Under the pieces are notes generated by a model, which saw nothing but the letters and a program-made list of their open reading frames with translations, searched no databases and was not told where the DNA came from. 64,000 nt of DNA from Roseovarius sp. MMSF_3281. Lineage in GTDB: Bacteria; Pseudomonadota; Alphaproteobacteria; Rhodobacterales; Rhodobacteraceae. The stretch covers positions 461,018-525,017 of the forward strand of contig NZ_JASHIM010000001.1 of NCBI RefSeq assembly GCF_030733685.1, written 5' to 3'. This document shows, in pieces, positions 26,287-34,659 of the stretch (position 1 is the first letter of the stretch; every line of letters begins with the position of its first letter). The position numbers were made by a program, and so were the translations under genes.

Positions 26287-27024
26287 CTACAACATGGCCA
26301 TACCACCGTTCACATGCAAGGTCGCCCCGGTGACATAGCCCGCCTCGGGGCTGGCCAGATAAAGAACCGCCGCCGCGATTTCCTCGGGCGTGCCCATGCG
26401 CGCCGCCGGAATCTTGCCGTTGATCGCGTCTTTCTGATCCTCGGTCAGTTTCTCGGTCATCGCCGTTGCGATGAACCCCGGCGCCACCGCGTTGGCGGTA
26501 ATGCCACGGCTGGCCACCTCGTAGGCGATGGATTTTGTCATCCCCACCATTCCGGCCTTGGAGGCGGCATAGTTCACCTGCCCCGGGTTGCCCGTGGCCC
26601 CCACGATGGAACTGATATTGATGATCCGGCCCCAACGCGCCTTCATCATCGGGCGCATCACGCCCCGGCACAGCCGCATGGTCGAGGTCAGGTTGACGTC
26701 GATCACGCTTTGCCATTCCTCGTCCGACATGCGCATGAAAATCTGGTCGCGGGTGATCCCGGCGTTGTTCACCAGGATATCCAGCGCGCCCATCGCCTCG
26801 ATCGCCTGCTTGGGCAGGGCATCCACGGCCTCGCCATCGCTCAGGTTGCAGGGCAGGACATGCGCCCGCTCGCCCAGTTCGGCGGCCAAGGCTTCCAGCG
26901 GTTCCACCCGCGTGCCCGAAAGCCCCACGGTCGCACCCGCCTCATGCAGCGCCTTGGCAATCGCACCGCCAATGCCGCCCGAGGCCCCGGTGACCAGAGC
27001 GCATTTTCCTGTCAGATCAAACAT
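26287..27024 (-). CDS. fabG: 3-oxoacyl-ACP reductase
   Basis: 245 residues, short-chain dehydrogenase. NADP site 'VTGASGGIGGAIAKAL' (11-26), 'LVNNAGITRD' (84-93), catalytic Ser139, Tyr152 and Lys156 in 'NYAASKAGMVGMTKS'. The C-terminus 'YVTGATLHVNGGMAML' is typical of FabG. It reduces 3-oxoacyl-ACP in fatty-acid elongation. It lies 37 bp downstream of fabD in the same direction, so the two are likely cotranscribed. Confidence 0.97.
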   Translation of the reverse strand: MFDLTGKCALVTGASGGIGGAIAKALHEAGATVGLSGTRVEPLEALAAELGERAHVLPCNLSDGEAVDALPKQAIEAMGALDILVNNAGITRDQIFMRMSDEEWQSVIDVNLTSTMRLCRGVMRPMMKARWGRIINISSIVGATGNPGQVNYAASKAGMVGMTKSIAYEVASRGITANAVAPGFIATAMTEKLTEDQKDAINGKIPAARMGTPEEIAAAVLYLASPEAGYVTGATLHVNGGMAML

Positions 27025-27061
27025 ATCCAGTTCCTTTGTCTTTGCGCCAAATGCCTTGGCT

Positions 27062-28003
27062 TTAGCCGTTCAAGGCGTCCTTCGCGGCCGCCACATCAGC
27101 GGGCGCACCAACATTGCGGCACGCCAGACTGCGATCAATCCGGCGGATCATCCCCGAAAGCGCCTTGCCCGCGCCGATCTCCCACGCCTCGGTCACACCT
27201 TGTGCCGCCATGTACAAAACCGATTCGCGCCAACGGACCGCGCCCGTGACCTGTTCCACCAGAAGCTTGCGGATCTCGTCGGGGTCGCTCACCGCCTCGG
27301 CGCGCACATTGGCCACCACCGGCACGGTGGGGGCCTTGATTTCAACCGCCGCCAAGGCCTCGGCCATCACATCCGCCGCGGGCTGCATCAGCGCGCAATG
27401 GAACGGCGCGCTTACCGGCAAGAGCATGGCGCGCTTGGCGCCCTTGTCCTTGGCCAAATCCACGGCGCGTTCCACCGCCGCCTTGTGACCCGAGACCACA
27501 ACTTGCCCCGGATCGTTGTCATTGGCCGCTTGGCAGACCTCGCCCTGCGCGGCCGCCTCGGCCACCTCGCGCACCGCGTCCAGATCAAGCCCCAGAACGG
27601 CGGCCATCGCACCCACACCCACCGGAACGGCCTTCTGCATGGCCTCGCCGCGCGTGCGCAACAAACGCGCGCAATCCGCCACGCTCAACGCGCCCGCCGC
27701 GGCCAGTGCGGAATATTCCCCAAGGCTATGGCCCGCGACCATGCTTGCCGCATCAATGCCGACGCCCTCGGCCTCCAAGGCCCGCATCGCCGCCAGCGAT
27801 GTCGCCATAAGCGCAGGCTGCGCATTCTGCGTCAGGGTCAGTTCCTCCTGCTCCCCCTCCCAGATCAGCGCCGACAGCTTTTCGCCCAAGGCGTCGTCCA
27901 CCTCGTCGAAAACGGCCCGGGCCGCCGGATAGGCCTCGGCCAGTTCCTTGCCCATGCCAATTGTCTGTGCCCCTTGCCCGGGAAATACGAATGCGCGGCT
28001 CAT
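27062..28003 (-). CDS. fabD: malonyl-CoA:ACP transacylase
   Basis: 313 residues from the ATG at 28003 (GGGACG just upstream). Begins 'MSRAFVFPGQGAQTIGMG'; nucleophile Ser93 in 'VAGHSLGEYSALAAAG'; active-site 'LPVSAPFHCALMQPAA' with the catalytic His; C-terminal 'EIGAGKALSGMIRRID'. It loads malonyl groups onto ACP. First gene of the fab cluster and divergent from the b561-YceI gene. Confidence 0.97.
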   Translation of the reverse strand: MSRAFVFPGQGAQTIGMGKELAEAYPAARAVFDEVDDALGEKLSALIWEGEQEELTLTQNAQPALMATSLAAMRALEAEGVGIDAASMVAGHSLGEYSALAAAGALSVADCARLLRTRGEAMQKAVPVGVGAMAAVLGLDLDAVREVAEAAAQGEVCQAANDNDPGQVVVSGHKAAVERAVDLAKDKGAKRAMLLPVSAPFHCALMQPAADVMAEALAAVEIKAPTVPVVANVRAEAVSDPDEIRKLLVEQVTGAVRWRESVLYMAAQGVTEAWEIGAGKALSGMIRRIDRSLACRNVGAPADVAAAKDALNG

Positions 28004-28178
28004 TATCGTCCCTCTTGTCTTTGGCTTTGCCCGTCCACCCCGGATAGCGCGCCTCGCGGCGCGAGGCAACGCACAAACCCCATTGGGCAGGAATGCACGG
28101 CGCCTGTGCAAAGGTCGCCATTGCGCACCCGCACGAAGCGATTACCCTGCCACCAACTCGTATTTTCAGGATTCTCCC

Positions 28179-29396
28179 ATGCCCCTCGGCAATACCCCCA
28201 CCGCCTATGGCGCGGTCACCAAGACCTTTCACTGGCTTATCGCCCTTGGCATATTTGCCGCCCTGCCCCTGGGCTATTTCGCCCATGATCTGGCCTATCA
28301 GGTGCAAAACCCCGAGATCGCCACCAACGAAGCACAGGTTGCCCGCGCCGCCCTGTTGTTCTCGCTGCATAAAACCATCGGGCTTATGGTGTTTTTCGTG
28401 GCGCTGGCCCGCATCCTCTGGGCGCTGTCGCAACCCAAGCCGGGGCTTCTGAATGGCGACACCGTGCTGGAATCGCGCCTCGCCGAAGTGGTCCACTGGC
28501 TGCTTTACGGCTCGCTTGTCGCCGTGCCGCTTTCCGGCTGGATTCACCACGCCTCCACCACCGGCTTTGCGCCCATCTGGTGGCCCTTCGGACAATCCCT
28601 GCCCTTTGTGCCCAAGGACGAAGGCGTCGCGCAAATCACCGCCACCCTGCACTTCTTGTTGCAATGGGTTCTGGTGGGCGCACTGGCCCTGCATATCCTG
28701 GGCGCGCTCAAACACCACGTGTTTGATCGCGACGCCACCCTGCGGCGTATGCTGCCGGGCTATACCCCTGCCCACCCCACCGACAAACAACCCGGCCACG
28801 GCTTGCCCCTTCTGGGCGCGCTGGCGGTCTGGGCCGTGGTTCTTGGCGGCGCCAACGCCCTTGGCTGGTTCAAGGTCGAGGCGACCCAAAGCGCCCCTGC
28901 CCAATCCCTCGCCACCGTCGAAAGCGACTGGACCGTGCAGGACGGCACGCTGGAAATCACCGTCGTGCAAATGGGCTCCGAGGTGTCGGGCAGCTTCGCC
29001 GACTGGACCGCGCAAATCGCCTATGACGAAACCGCCGAAAACCCCAAGGGCGATGTCACCGTCACCGTGTCGATCCCCTCGCTTACCCTCGGATCGGTCA
29101 CGGATCAGGCCATGGGCCCCGAGTATTTCAACGCCGAGGCGCATCCCACGGCAACCTTCACCGCCGACATCATTGAGGCCGACGGCCACATCGCCCAAGG
29201 CACCCTGACCATCAAGGATCAATCCGTACCGGTCGACTTGCCCTTCGATCTGACCATCGAAGGCGACACCGCCACCGCCACGGGCGGCCTTACCGTGGAT
29301 CGCCGCAACTTCAACATCGGCGGCGAGGCCACGGATTCGCTCGCGGCCAGCGTCGATATTCAGTTCACCCTGACCGCCACCCGTAACACACCTTAA
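28179..29396 (+). CDS. cytochrome b561 - YceI fusion protein
   Basis: 405 residues. Residues 1-220 form a four-helix cytochrome b561-type domain. Its heme-ligand candidates are His18 ('TKTFHWL'), His64 ('FSLHKTIGL'), His106 ('VVHWLLY') and His158/His172 in the last helices. A fifth hydrophobic stretch (about 209-225) leads into a periplasmic YceI lipocalin-like domain (about 235-405) with 'SGSFADWTAQIAYDE', 'GPEYFNAEAHPTATFTAD' and 'GTLTIKDQSVPVDLPFDL'. b561 domains move electrons between quinol and periplasm; YceI domains bind isoprenoid lipids. A standalone YceI gene lies 1.1 kb downstream on the other strand. Confidence 0.9.
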   Translation: MPLGNTPTAYGAVTKTFHWLIALGIFAALPLGYFAHDLAYQVQNPEIATNEAQVARAALLFSLHKTIGLMVFFVALARILWALSQPKPGLLNGDTVLESRLAEVVHWLLYGSLVAVPLSGWIHHASTTGFAPIWWPFGQSLPFVPKDEGVAQITATLHFLLQWVLVGALALHILGALKHHVFDRDATLRRMLPGYTPAHPTDKQPGHGLPLLGALAVWAVVLGGANALGWFKVEATQSAPAQSLATVESDWTVQDGTLEITVVQMGSEVSGSFADWTAQIAYDETAENPKGDVTVTVSIPSLTLGSVTDQAMGPEYFNAEAHPTATFTADIIEADGHIAQGTLTIKDQSVPVDLPFDLTIEGDTATATGGLTVDRRNFNIGGEATDSLAASVDIQFTLTATRNTP

Positions 29397-29459
29397 AGGC
29401 TTGATCCCCATCCCGGCCCACGCAATAGTCCCGATCACACAGCATTGCAGGGGGCAGGC

Positions 29460-30431
29460 ATGAGCGGATTGATGGCACTACTGGACGATGTGGCGGCTTT
29501 GGCCAAACTCGCCGCCGCCTCGGTCGATGACGTGGCGGGGCAAGCCGCCAAGGCCGGATCGAAAGCCGCGGGCGCGGTGATCGACGATGCCGCCGTGACG
29601 CCCAAGTACATGCAGGGCTTCGCCCCGGCGCGTGAATTGCCGATGGTCTGGCGCATCGCGCGGGCCTCGATTTTCAACAAACTGGTCTTCCTGCTGCCGG
29701 CCGGCCTCGCGCTGTCCGCGTTCGCCCCGTGGATGATCCCGCCCCTGCTGATGCTGGGCGGCGGATATCTATGCTTCGAAGGGGCCGAGAAAATCGCCCA
29801 TGCGCTTGGCTTCGGCAAGGGCCACGGCGGCCCGGATGGAAGCCACACCGAGGGCAACGCCGCGCATCTGGAAGAACAGAAAGTCTCTGGAGCCATCAAA
29901 ACCGATTTCATCCTCTCGGCTGAAATCATGACAATCGCGCTGGCCGCCATCCCCGAAAGCAGCTTCTGGATGGAGGCCGCGACACTGGCCTTGGTGGCCG
30001 TGGGCATCACCGCCTTGGTCTATGGCGCGGTCGCGCTGATCGTCAAAGCCGACGACGCCGGCCTGTTCATGGCCGAGCGCGGTCGGCTGGGCCTGACCCG
30101 CGCCTTGGGGCGCGGCATCGTCCGCGCCATGCCCGGTTTCATGAAACTGCTGATGATCGTCGGCACGGCCGCGATGCTCTGGGTGGGCGGCTCGATCATC
30201 CTGCATGCGCTGGATCAAATGGGCTTTCCGGCGCTTTACGACTGGATTCACCACGCGGCACTTGCCGCCGCTGAGGGCACAGGCGATTGGGCGGGTGCCG
30301 TGGAATGGGGCGTCACCGCCGGGTTGGACGGTGTCTTTGGCCTCGCCCTCGGCGTGGTGCTGATCCCCATCGGCGTGAAGGTCATCAAACCCATCTGGAC
30401 CCGGACCCTGGGCCGCGCCAAGGCCCATTGA
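29460..30431 (+). CDS. DUF808 family inner-membrane protein
   Basis: 323 residues from the ATG behind GGGGGCAGG. The conserved start 'MSGLMALLDDVAALAKLAA' and 'AAASVDDVAGQA', then 'VTPKYMQGFAPARELP' with 'IWRIA'-type segment, and several hydrophobic helices, match DUF808 (YedI). The family is widespread in proteobacteria and of unknown function. The gene stands between the b561-YceI fusion and the standalone yceI gene, without an obvious partner. Confidence 0.92.
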   Translation: MSGLMALLDDVAALAKLAAASVDDVAGQAAKAGSKAAGAVIDDAAVTPKYMQGFAPARELPMVWRIARASIFNKLVFLLPAGLALSAFAPWMIPPLLMLGGGYLCFEGAEKIAHALGFGKGHGGPDGSHTEGNAAHLEEQKVSGAIKTDFILSAEIMTIALAAIPESSFWMEAATLALVAVGITALVYGAVALIVKADDAGLFMAERGRLGLTRALGRGIVRAMPGFMKLLMIVGTAAMLWVGGSIILHALDQMGFPALYDWIHHAALAAAEGTGDWAGAVEWGVTAGLDGVFGLALGVVLIPIGVKVIKPIWTRTLGRAKAH

Positions 30432-30492
30432 CGCACAGCCCCTTTCGCACCCGCACCCGAAAGCGCTGATGCGCGCGGCGGTAACCACCACG

Positions 30493-30521
30493 AAAAAGGG
30501 CCCGCCAATTCGGCAGGCCCT
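30493..30521 (-). terminator. terminator after yceI-family gene
   Basis: Minus strand: GGGCC-T-GCC / GGC-G-GGCCC stem with loop GAATT, followed by TTTTT. It lies 22 bp after the YceI stop and can also stop the convergent DUF808 transcript. Confidence 0.8.
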
Positions 30522-30542
30522 GAATAATCCGTGAGTGTCGGC

Positions 30543-31121
30543 TTATTCCGCCTTCATCGCCTCGATCGAAATCATCACCTCGACCTCGTCGCTGACATGC
30601 GGTGCGAATTTGCCAAGGCCAAAGTCCGAGCGCACAAGCGTCGTCGTGGCATCGAAGCCCGCCCAGTCCTTGTTTTGCATCGGGTGCGCCGCCGCCTTGT
30701 TCAGCGTGGCGTCCAGAACAACCGATTTGGTGGTCTCGTTGATGGTCAGATCGCCGGTGATCTCGGCGGTATCGTCGCCGGTCACTTCGATTCCCGTGGA
30801 TTCGAAGGTGATCATGTCGCCCTCGCCCGCGCCAAAGAAATCATCCGACATGAAGTGCTTGAACCGCTCTTCCCAGCCGGTCAGCATCGAGGTGGTCGGC
30901 ATCGCCACCGAAACCGAGGAGGCCGCCGGATCTTCCTGATCGAACATGATCTCGCCCTCGAAGCCCCCGAACATGCCGTATGTGGTGGAATAGCCAAGGT
31001 GGTTATAGGAGAAAACAACCTGGCTGTGGCTTGGATCCAGAACGTATTTTTCCGGTTCCGCCATGGCTCCGGTTGCGGTCAGGGCAAGGGCCGCCGCTGT
31101 GGCGAAAACTGTTGATTTCAT
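30543..31121 (-). CDS. YceI family periplasmic lipid-binding protein
   Basis: 192 residues. A signal peptide (about 1-21, 'FATAAALALTATGAMA') precedes the YceI domain: 'YVLDPSHSQVVFSYNHLGYS', 'TTYGMFGGFEGEIMFD', 'SMLTGWEERFKHFMSDDFFG' and 'GDLTINETTKSVVLDATLN'. The beta-barrel holds a long polyisoprenoid chain. Its presence beside a b561-YceI fusion suggests a shared quinone or isoprenoid role (inference). Terminator at 30493-30521. Confidence 0.94.
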   Translation of the reverse strand: MKSTVFATAAALALTATGAMAEPEKYVLDPSHSQVVFSYNHLGYSTTYGMFGGFEGEIMFDQEDPAASSVSVAMPTTSMLTGWEERFKHFMSDDFFGAGEGDMITFESTGIEVTGDDTAEITGDLTINETTKSVVLDATLNKAAAHPMQNKDWAGFDATTTLVRSDFGLGKFAPHVSDEVEVMISIEAMKAE

Positions 31122-31237
31122 TGAGATGCCTCCTGGCGTTTAAATGCAATGCTTTCAACATGGTGCAGGCTGGCCCACAAACAAGTCTCAATAGGCAAAC
31201 AATGTCTGTTTACTGGCGAACACCCCTGATCGCGATG

Positions 31238-31720
31238 TCATGCCGCTTGCGGGAACAGGTCGCGCAAGGCTTGCTCGGCCTCAGGATCGGTCAGCGGGAT
31301 GGATACGATCTTTTGGCCCGCGTCATCCAGTGCGGTCAAGGCATGCCCTTCGAGGGATACCCTCGAAAGCTTGTCCAGGTCATAAACCCCACGCAAATGC
31401 ATGTGGCCGCAGGCGTCCATGGACACCACGCGCAACTGCCGGTTCATGCTGTCGATATGCACCTCGGGAAGGTCATCGGGGGCGTCCAGGGCGCTCACCA
31501 GCATCAGGCCGATGCCCAGCATGACAAGCGATGCGCACAGCTTGATCAATTGCATTTCGGCATCCGCTGCGGGCATGCCCCACATGCCCAAGGCCGCCAG
31601 CAGGAAGGCCGTTCCAAACCCCATTTTCATGGCACGCTTCAAGGCACAGCCCAATGGCTTGCCATCGTGCTGAAGACGATTTTGAATAAAGGTCTCGCTA
31701 TTGTCCGGAAAAGCCACCAT
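31238..31720 (-). CDS. hypothetical protein with two membrane helices
   Basis: 160 residues with AGGAGG 8 bp before the ATG. After a polar N-terminus ('PDNSETFIQNRLQHDGKPLG') come two hydrophobic segments (about 33-52 and 61-81), then a cytosolic beta-rich tail of about 80 residues ('VHIDSMNRQLRVVSMDACGHMHLRGVYDLDKLSRV' in pattern). No family recognised. Codon bias agrees with a core gene of this genome. Confidence 0.72.
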   Translation of the reverse strand: MVAFPDNSETFIQNRLQHDGKPLGCALKRAMKMGFGTAFLLAALGMWGMPAADAEMQLIKLCASLVMLGIGLMLVSALDAPDDLPEVHIDSMNRQLRVVSMDACGHMHLRGVYDLDKLSRVSLEGHALTALDDAGQKIVSIPLTDPEAEQALRDLFPQAA

Positions 31721-31861
31721 CGCCGCGCCCTCCTACTGGCGTATTGCTTCAACTTCGTTCAATTTCCCCGCGAATTCCGACAACAATGCGGCACAGCCAA
31801 GGCAACTTTTCGCCATAATACCCCCCTTGAACCACGCGCCGATCCATCGTAAAGACCCGCG

Positions 31862-31917
31862 TCCTTCCGCAGTTTTTCTTGAACCGCGCAGTCTCTCGTG
31901 GACGGGTCGCGGAAGGA
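31862..31917 (+). promoter_or_regulatory. inverted repeat in the rpsF leader region
   Basis: Perfect 9-bp arms TCCTTCCGC / GCGGAAGGA (31862-31870 with 31909-31917), flanked on both sides by AAAGACCCGC. It lies 50-100 bp before rpsF. Known S6:S18 autoregulatory leaders occupy such positions, but I could not match the conserved CCG-bulge motif with confidence. Confidence 0.35.
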
Positions 31918-31965
31918 TGTAAAAGACCCGCCTTTGAAATGCGCCCAGACAGAAGTGGAGATAAC

Positions 31966-32319
31966 ATGCCGCTCTACGAGCATGTTTTTATTTCGCGTCA
32001 GGACTTGTCCAACGCGCAAGCCGAAGGCCTCATCGAACATTTTGGCACCGTGCTGTCCGACAACGGCGGCAAACTCGTGGATAGCGAGTATTGGGGCGTC
32101 AAGACCATGGCCTACAAGATCAACAAGAACCGCAAGGGCCACTATGCCTTCCTGCGCACCGATGCACCCGCAGCGGCCGTTCAGGAAATGGAACGCCTGA
32201 TGCGCCTGCACGACGACGTGATGCGCGTCATGACCATCAAGGTCGACGAGCACGAGGAAGGCCCCTCGGTCCAGATGCAGAAAAAAGACGACCGTGGCGA
32301 TCGCCGCGAACGTCGTTGA
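31966..32319 (+). CDS. rpsF: 30S ribosomal protein S6
   Basis: 117 residues from the ATG behind GTGGAG. Begins 'MPLYEHVFISRQDLSNAQAE'; conserved 'YWGVKTMAYKINKNRKGHYAFL' core, and a charged tail ('KKDDRGDRRERR'). S6 binds S18 and 16S rRNA in the small-subunit platform. First gene of rpsF-rpsR-rplI, with gaps of 28 and 12 bp. Confidence 0.98.
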   Translation: MPLYEHVFISRQDLSNAQAEGLIEHFGTVLSDNGGKLVDSEYWGVKTMAYKINKNRKGHYAFLRTDAPAAAVQEMERLMRLHDDVMRVMTIKVDEHEEGPSVQMQKKDDRGDRRERR

Positions 32320-32347
32320 TCCTCGCTTGAAGAAAGGACACTAACCC

Positions 32348-32575
32348 ATGGCTGCAAAACCGTTTTTCCGCCGCCGCAAGGTCTGCCCCTTCTCGGGCGA
32401 CAACGCACCCAAGATCGACTACAAGGACACCAAACTGCTGCAACGCTACATCAGCGAACGCGGCAAGATCGTGCCCTCGCGCATCACCGCCGTCTCGGCC
32501 AAGAAGCAGCGTGAACTGTCCCGCGCCATCAAGCGCGCGCGCTTCCTCGCCCTGCTGCCCTACGCCGTGAAGTAA
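32348..32575 (+). CDS. rpsR: 30S ribosomal protein S18
   Basis: 75 residues, basic. '[13 protein letters not shown]' at the N-terminus keeps one cysteine of the family; '[20 protein letters not shown]' and '[22 protein letters not shown]' are the classic S18 core. It forms a dimer with S6 in the 30S platform. Operon with rpsF and rplI. Confidence 0.98.
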   Translation: MAAKPFFRRRKVCPFSGDNAPKIDYKDTKLLQRYISERGKIVPSRITAVSAKKQRELSRAIKRARFLALLPYAVK

Positions 32576-32587
32576 GGAGAGAGCATC

Positions 32588-33223
32588 ATGCAAGTTATCC
32601 TTCTCGAACGCGTGGCCAAACTGGGCCAAATGGGCGACGTCGTCGACGTCAAGCCCGGCTTTGCGCGCAACTTCCTCCTGCCCCAGGGCAAGGCCCTGTC
32701 GGCTTCGGAACAGAACATCGCCGACTTCGAATCGCGCAAGGCGCAACTCGAAGCCCGCAACCTGGAAACCAAGAAAGAGGCCGAAGCACTGGCCGCGAAA
32801 ATCGACGGCCAGCAGTTCGTCGTGATTCGCCAGGCCTCCGATGGCGGCAGCCTCTACGGTTCGGTGTCCACCCGTGACGCCGCCGCCGTGGCCAAAGAGG
32901 AAGGCGTGAACGTTGACCGCAAGCAGGTCATCATCCGCCAGCCGATCAAAACCCTTGGCCTGCACGAAGTCGAGGTGCACCTGCACCCCGAGGTCGAGGC
33001 GCTGATCACCCTCAACGTCGCCCGTTCGCCCGAAGAGGCCGAACTGCAAGCGACCGGCAAGACCATTCAGGACGCCGCCGCCGAGGCCGAAGCCGCCGCC
33101 GATTACGAGATCGCCGAACTCTTCGACGATATCGGCTCGGCCGCATCGGAAGACGAAGATCTGGCAGACTCCGTTGAAGAAGTCCTTCCCGAAGACGGCG
33201 AAGACGACACCGACAACGGCTGA
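32588..33223 (+). CDS. rplI: 50S ribosomal protein L9
   Basis: 211 residues. N-terminal L9 domain '[20 protein letters not shown]' and '[16 protein letters not shown]', the long connecting helix (about 40-75), and the C-terminal rRNA-binding domain with '[11 protein letters not shown]' and '[14 protein letters not shown]'. About 60 residues longer than E. coli L9 owing to an acidic Glu/Asp/Ala tail, which is usual in Rhodobacterales. GGAGAG precedes the ATG. Terminator 25 bp downstream. Confidence 0.98.
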   Translation: MQVILLERVAKLGQMGDVVDVKPGFARNFLLPQGKALSASEQNIADFESRKAQLEARNLETKKEAEALAAKIDGQQFVVIRQASDGGSLYGSVSTRDAAAVAKEEGVNVDRKQVIIRQPIKTLGLHEVEVHLHPEVEALITLNVARSPEEAELQATGKTIQDAAAEAEAAADYEIAELFDDIGSAASEDEDLADSVEEVLPEDGEDDTDNG

Positions 33224-33247
33224 ACCCGCCATTTGCTTTCAGAACTC

Positions 33248-33280
33248 GGGGCCGCGCAATTCTGTTGCGCGGCCCCTAAT
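33248..33280 (+). terminator. terminator of rpsF-rpsR-rplI operon
   Basis: Perfect 12-bp stem GGGGCCGCGCAA / TTGCGCGGCCCC (33248-33259 with 33265-33276), 5-base loop, followed by TAATTATT. Confidence 0.88.
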
Positions 33281-33332
33281 TATTCGGCTCGCACTATCTC
33301 GACAGCCAACAAAAGCGCGTGTTAACGTATTT

Positions 33333-33350
33333 CTACCTATATAAAGGTAG
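33333..33350. promoter_or_regulatory. palindrome upstream of XRE-luxR genes
   Basis: CTACCT-ATATAA-AGGTAG, perfect 6-bp arms, 44-61 bp before the XRE start codon. An A/T-rich promoter-like stretch surrounds it. Good candidate for autoregulation by the XRE protein. It is too short for a canonical 20-bp lux box. Confidence 0.45.
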
Positions 33351-33393
33351 TCAGTTGTATCAGTAAAAGTGACCACTACATACAAGGGTAAGC

Positions 33394-33750
33394 ATGCATA
33401 CAGTAAACATAGATAAAGCCATTGGCGCACGGATTCGCATGTACCGCAAAGCGCTCGGTCTAAGCCAATCCGACCTCGCCAAACAAATTGGCATAACTTT
33501 TCAACAGGTGCAGAAATATGAAAGCGGCGCCAATCGCGTGGCTGCGTCCCGGCTTTGGGATACTGCCGATGCGCTTGGGGTCTCCGTCCTATCCCTGTTC
33601 CAGGATATCACACAGAACGGTCAGGACGGGCCGGGCACACCGCTCGAATTGCTTGACCTTTACACCGCAATGCCTCTGGCCAAGCAAATCGAGTTGATGA
33701 CCTATGCGCGGCAGCTATCTCAAAATAAAGCAACCGCAACACCGGCATAG
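33394..33750 (+). CDS. XRE-family transcriptional regulator upstream of luxR
   Basis: 118 residues. The helix-turn-helix (about 11-65) reads 'RIRMYRKALGLSQSDLAKQI' then 'GITFQQVQKYESGANRVAAS' and 'LWDTADALGVSVLSLFQ'. The last 50 residues are a short helical tail ('LLDLYTAMPLAKQIELMTYA'). This type of XRE regulator is common in alphaproteobacteria. The luxR gene starts 18 bp after the stop, so the two are probably cotranscribed. A palindrome at 33333-33350 may be its operator. Confidence 0.9.
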   Translation: MHTVNIDKAIGARIRMYRKALGLSQSDLAKQIGITFQQVQKYESGANRVAASRLWDTADALGVSVLSLFQDITQNGQDGPGTPLELLDLYTAMPLAKQIELMTYARQLSQNKATATPA

Positions 33751-33768
33751 GATCGAAATCATTTTGCC

Positions 33769-34482
33769 ATGACCAGGCACACCAACCTCATCGATATCGC
33801 CCGTACACCAGGTGCGCAGACAGATTACGTCGCGCACCTGCATAAGCTGTGCGATACCCTTGGGGTGGAACATGCAACCTACTTCTCGGCCAATCCGGTG
33901 TCGGGCACCATGCACGGGTTCACGACATACCCTGACGATTGGAAGGAACACTACGTCAGGGAAGGTTTGCAAGACTACGATCCAACCCTGCGCTCGGCCG
34001 CGCGTTCGGTCGCCCCGGTCGATTGGAAGCGCCTGGAAAAAGATGACAACTATGGCCGGGTCTTCCGTGATGCACAGGATTTCGGCCTGCCCAACCAAGG
34101 GGTCACCGTGCCGATCCGCGGCATGTTCGGCGAAATCGGCCTTCTCTGCGCCTGCGCCACCATGCAGGCCAGCGAATGGACCAAGCTGCGCCGCGAAATC
34201 ACGGGCAATCTGCTCAGTAACGCGGTGCATCTGCACGATACGGTGATGAATTCCGACCCCTTGCTCAAGGCATTGCGTCAACCCAACCTGTCGCGCCGCG
34301 AAACCGAGATCTTGCAATGGGTTGCGGCGGGCAAGTCACAACAGGACGTGGGCGACATCCTGTCGATCTCGCCGCGCACGGTCGAAGTTCACCTGCGTTC
34401 CGCGCGCGAAAAGCTTTGCACCATCTCGACGCCGCAGGCCGTGGGCCGCGCCGTCAGCCTTGGGTTCATTCAACCCGGCTGA
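33769..34482 (+). CDS. LuxR-type quorum-sensing regulator
   Basis: 237 residues. The autoinducer-binding domain keeps the pocket residues known from TraR/LuxR: Trp58 and Tyr62 in 'YPDDWKEHYVREG', Asp71-Pro72 in 'QDYDPTL', and Trp86 in 'PVDWKRLE'. The C-terminal LuxR helix-turn-helix is intact ('LSRRETEILQWVAAGKSQQD', then 'ILSISPRTVEVHLRSAREKL'). It should bind an acyl-homoserine lactone and control transcription. luxI lies 177 bp downstream on the same strand; an XRE gene precedes it by 18 bp. The ribosome site is weak, which suggests coupling to the XRE gene. Confidence 0.95.
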   Translation: MTRHTNLIDIARTPGAQTDYVAHLHKLCDTLGVEHATYFSANPVSGTMHGFTTYPDDWKEHYVREGLQDYDPTLRSAARSVAPVDWKRLEKDDNYGRVFRDAQDFGLPNQGVTVPIRGMFGEIGLLCACATMQASEWTKLRREITGNLLSNAVHLHDTVMNSDPLLKALRQPNLSRRETEILQWVAAGKSQQDVGDILSISPRTVEVHLRSAREKLCTISTPQAVGRAVSLGFIQPG

Positions 34483-34659
34483 CACCGTGACACCGCTGTA
34501 AAACTCTTAACGCCTTTTTAGGGGCCATCGGGGCTGGCGGCCTGCACATCGCGGCCACTCGGGCCTGAATTGCGCAGAAGTACGGGATTTCCCTAATACC
34601 CCCCGGCCCCCAACTTGATATCTTCGGTTTCATCATCATTGATCCGAGGAAGTAAAACC

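Noticed and set aside
33333..33350. Palindrome CTACCT-N6-AGGTAG as a lux box
   Set aside because: The ACCT/AGGT ends look similar to lux boxes, but the spacing is 6 rather than 12 bases; listed as a generic operator instead.
34483..34659. lux box before luxI
   Set aside because: I looked for a 20-bp palindrome of CTG-N10-CAG or ACCT-N12-AGGT type and found only a weak GGGA-TT-TCCC palindrome near 34583. Not enough to call an operator.
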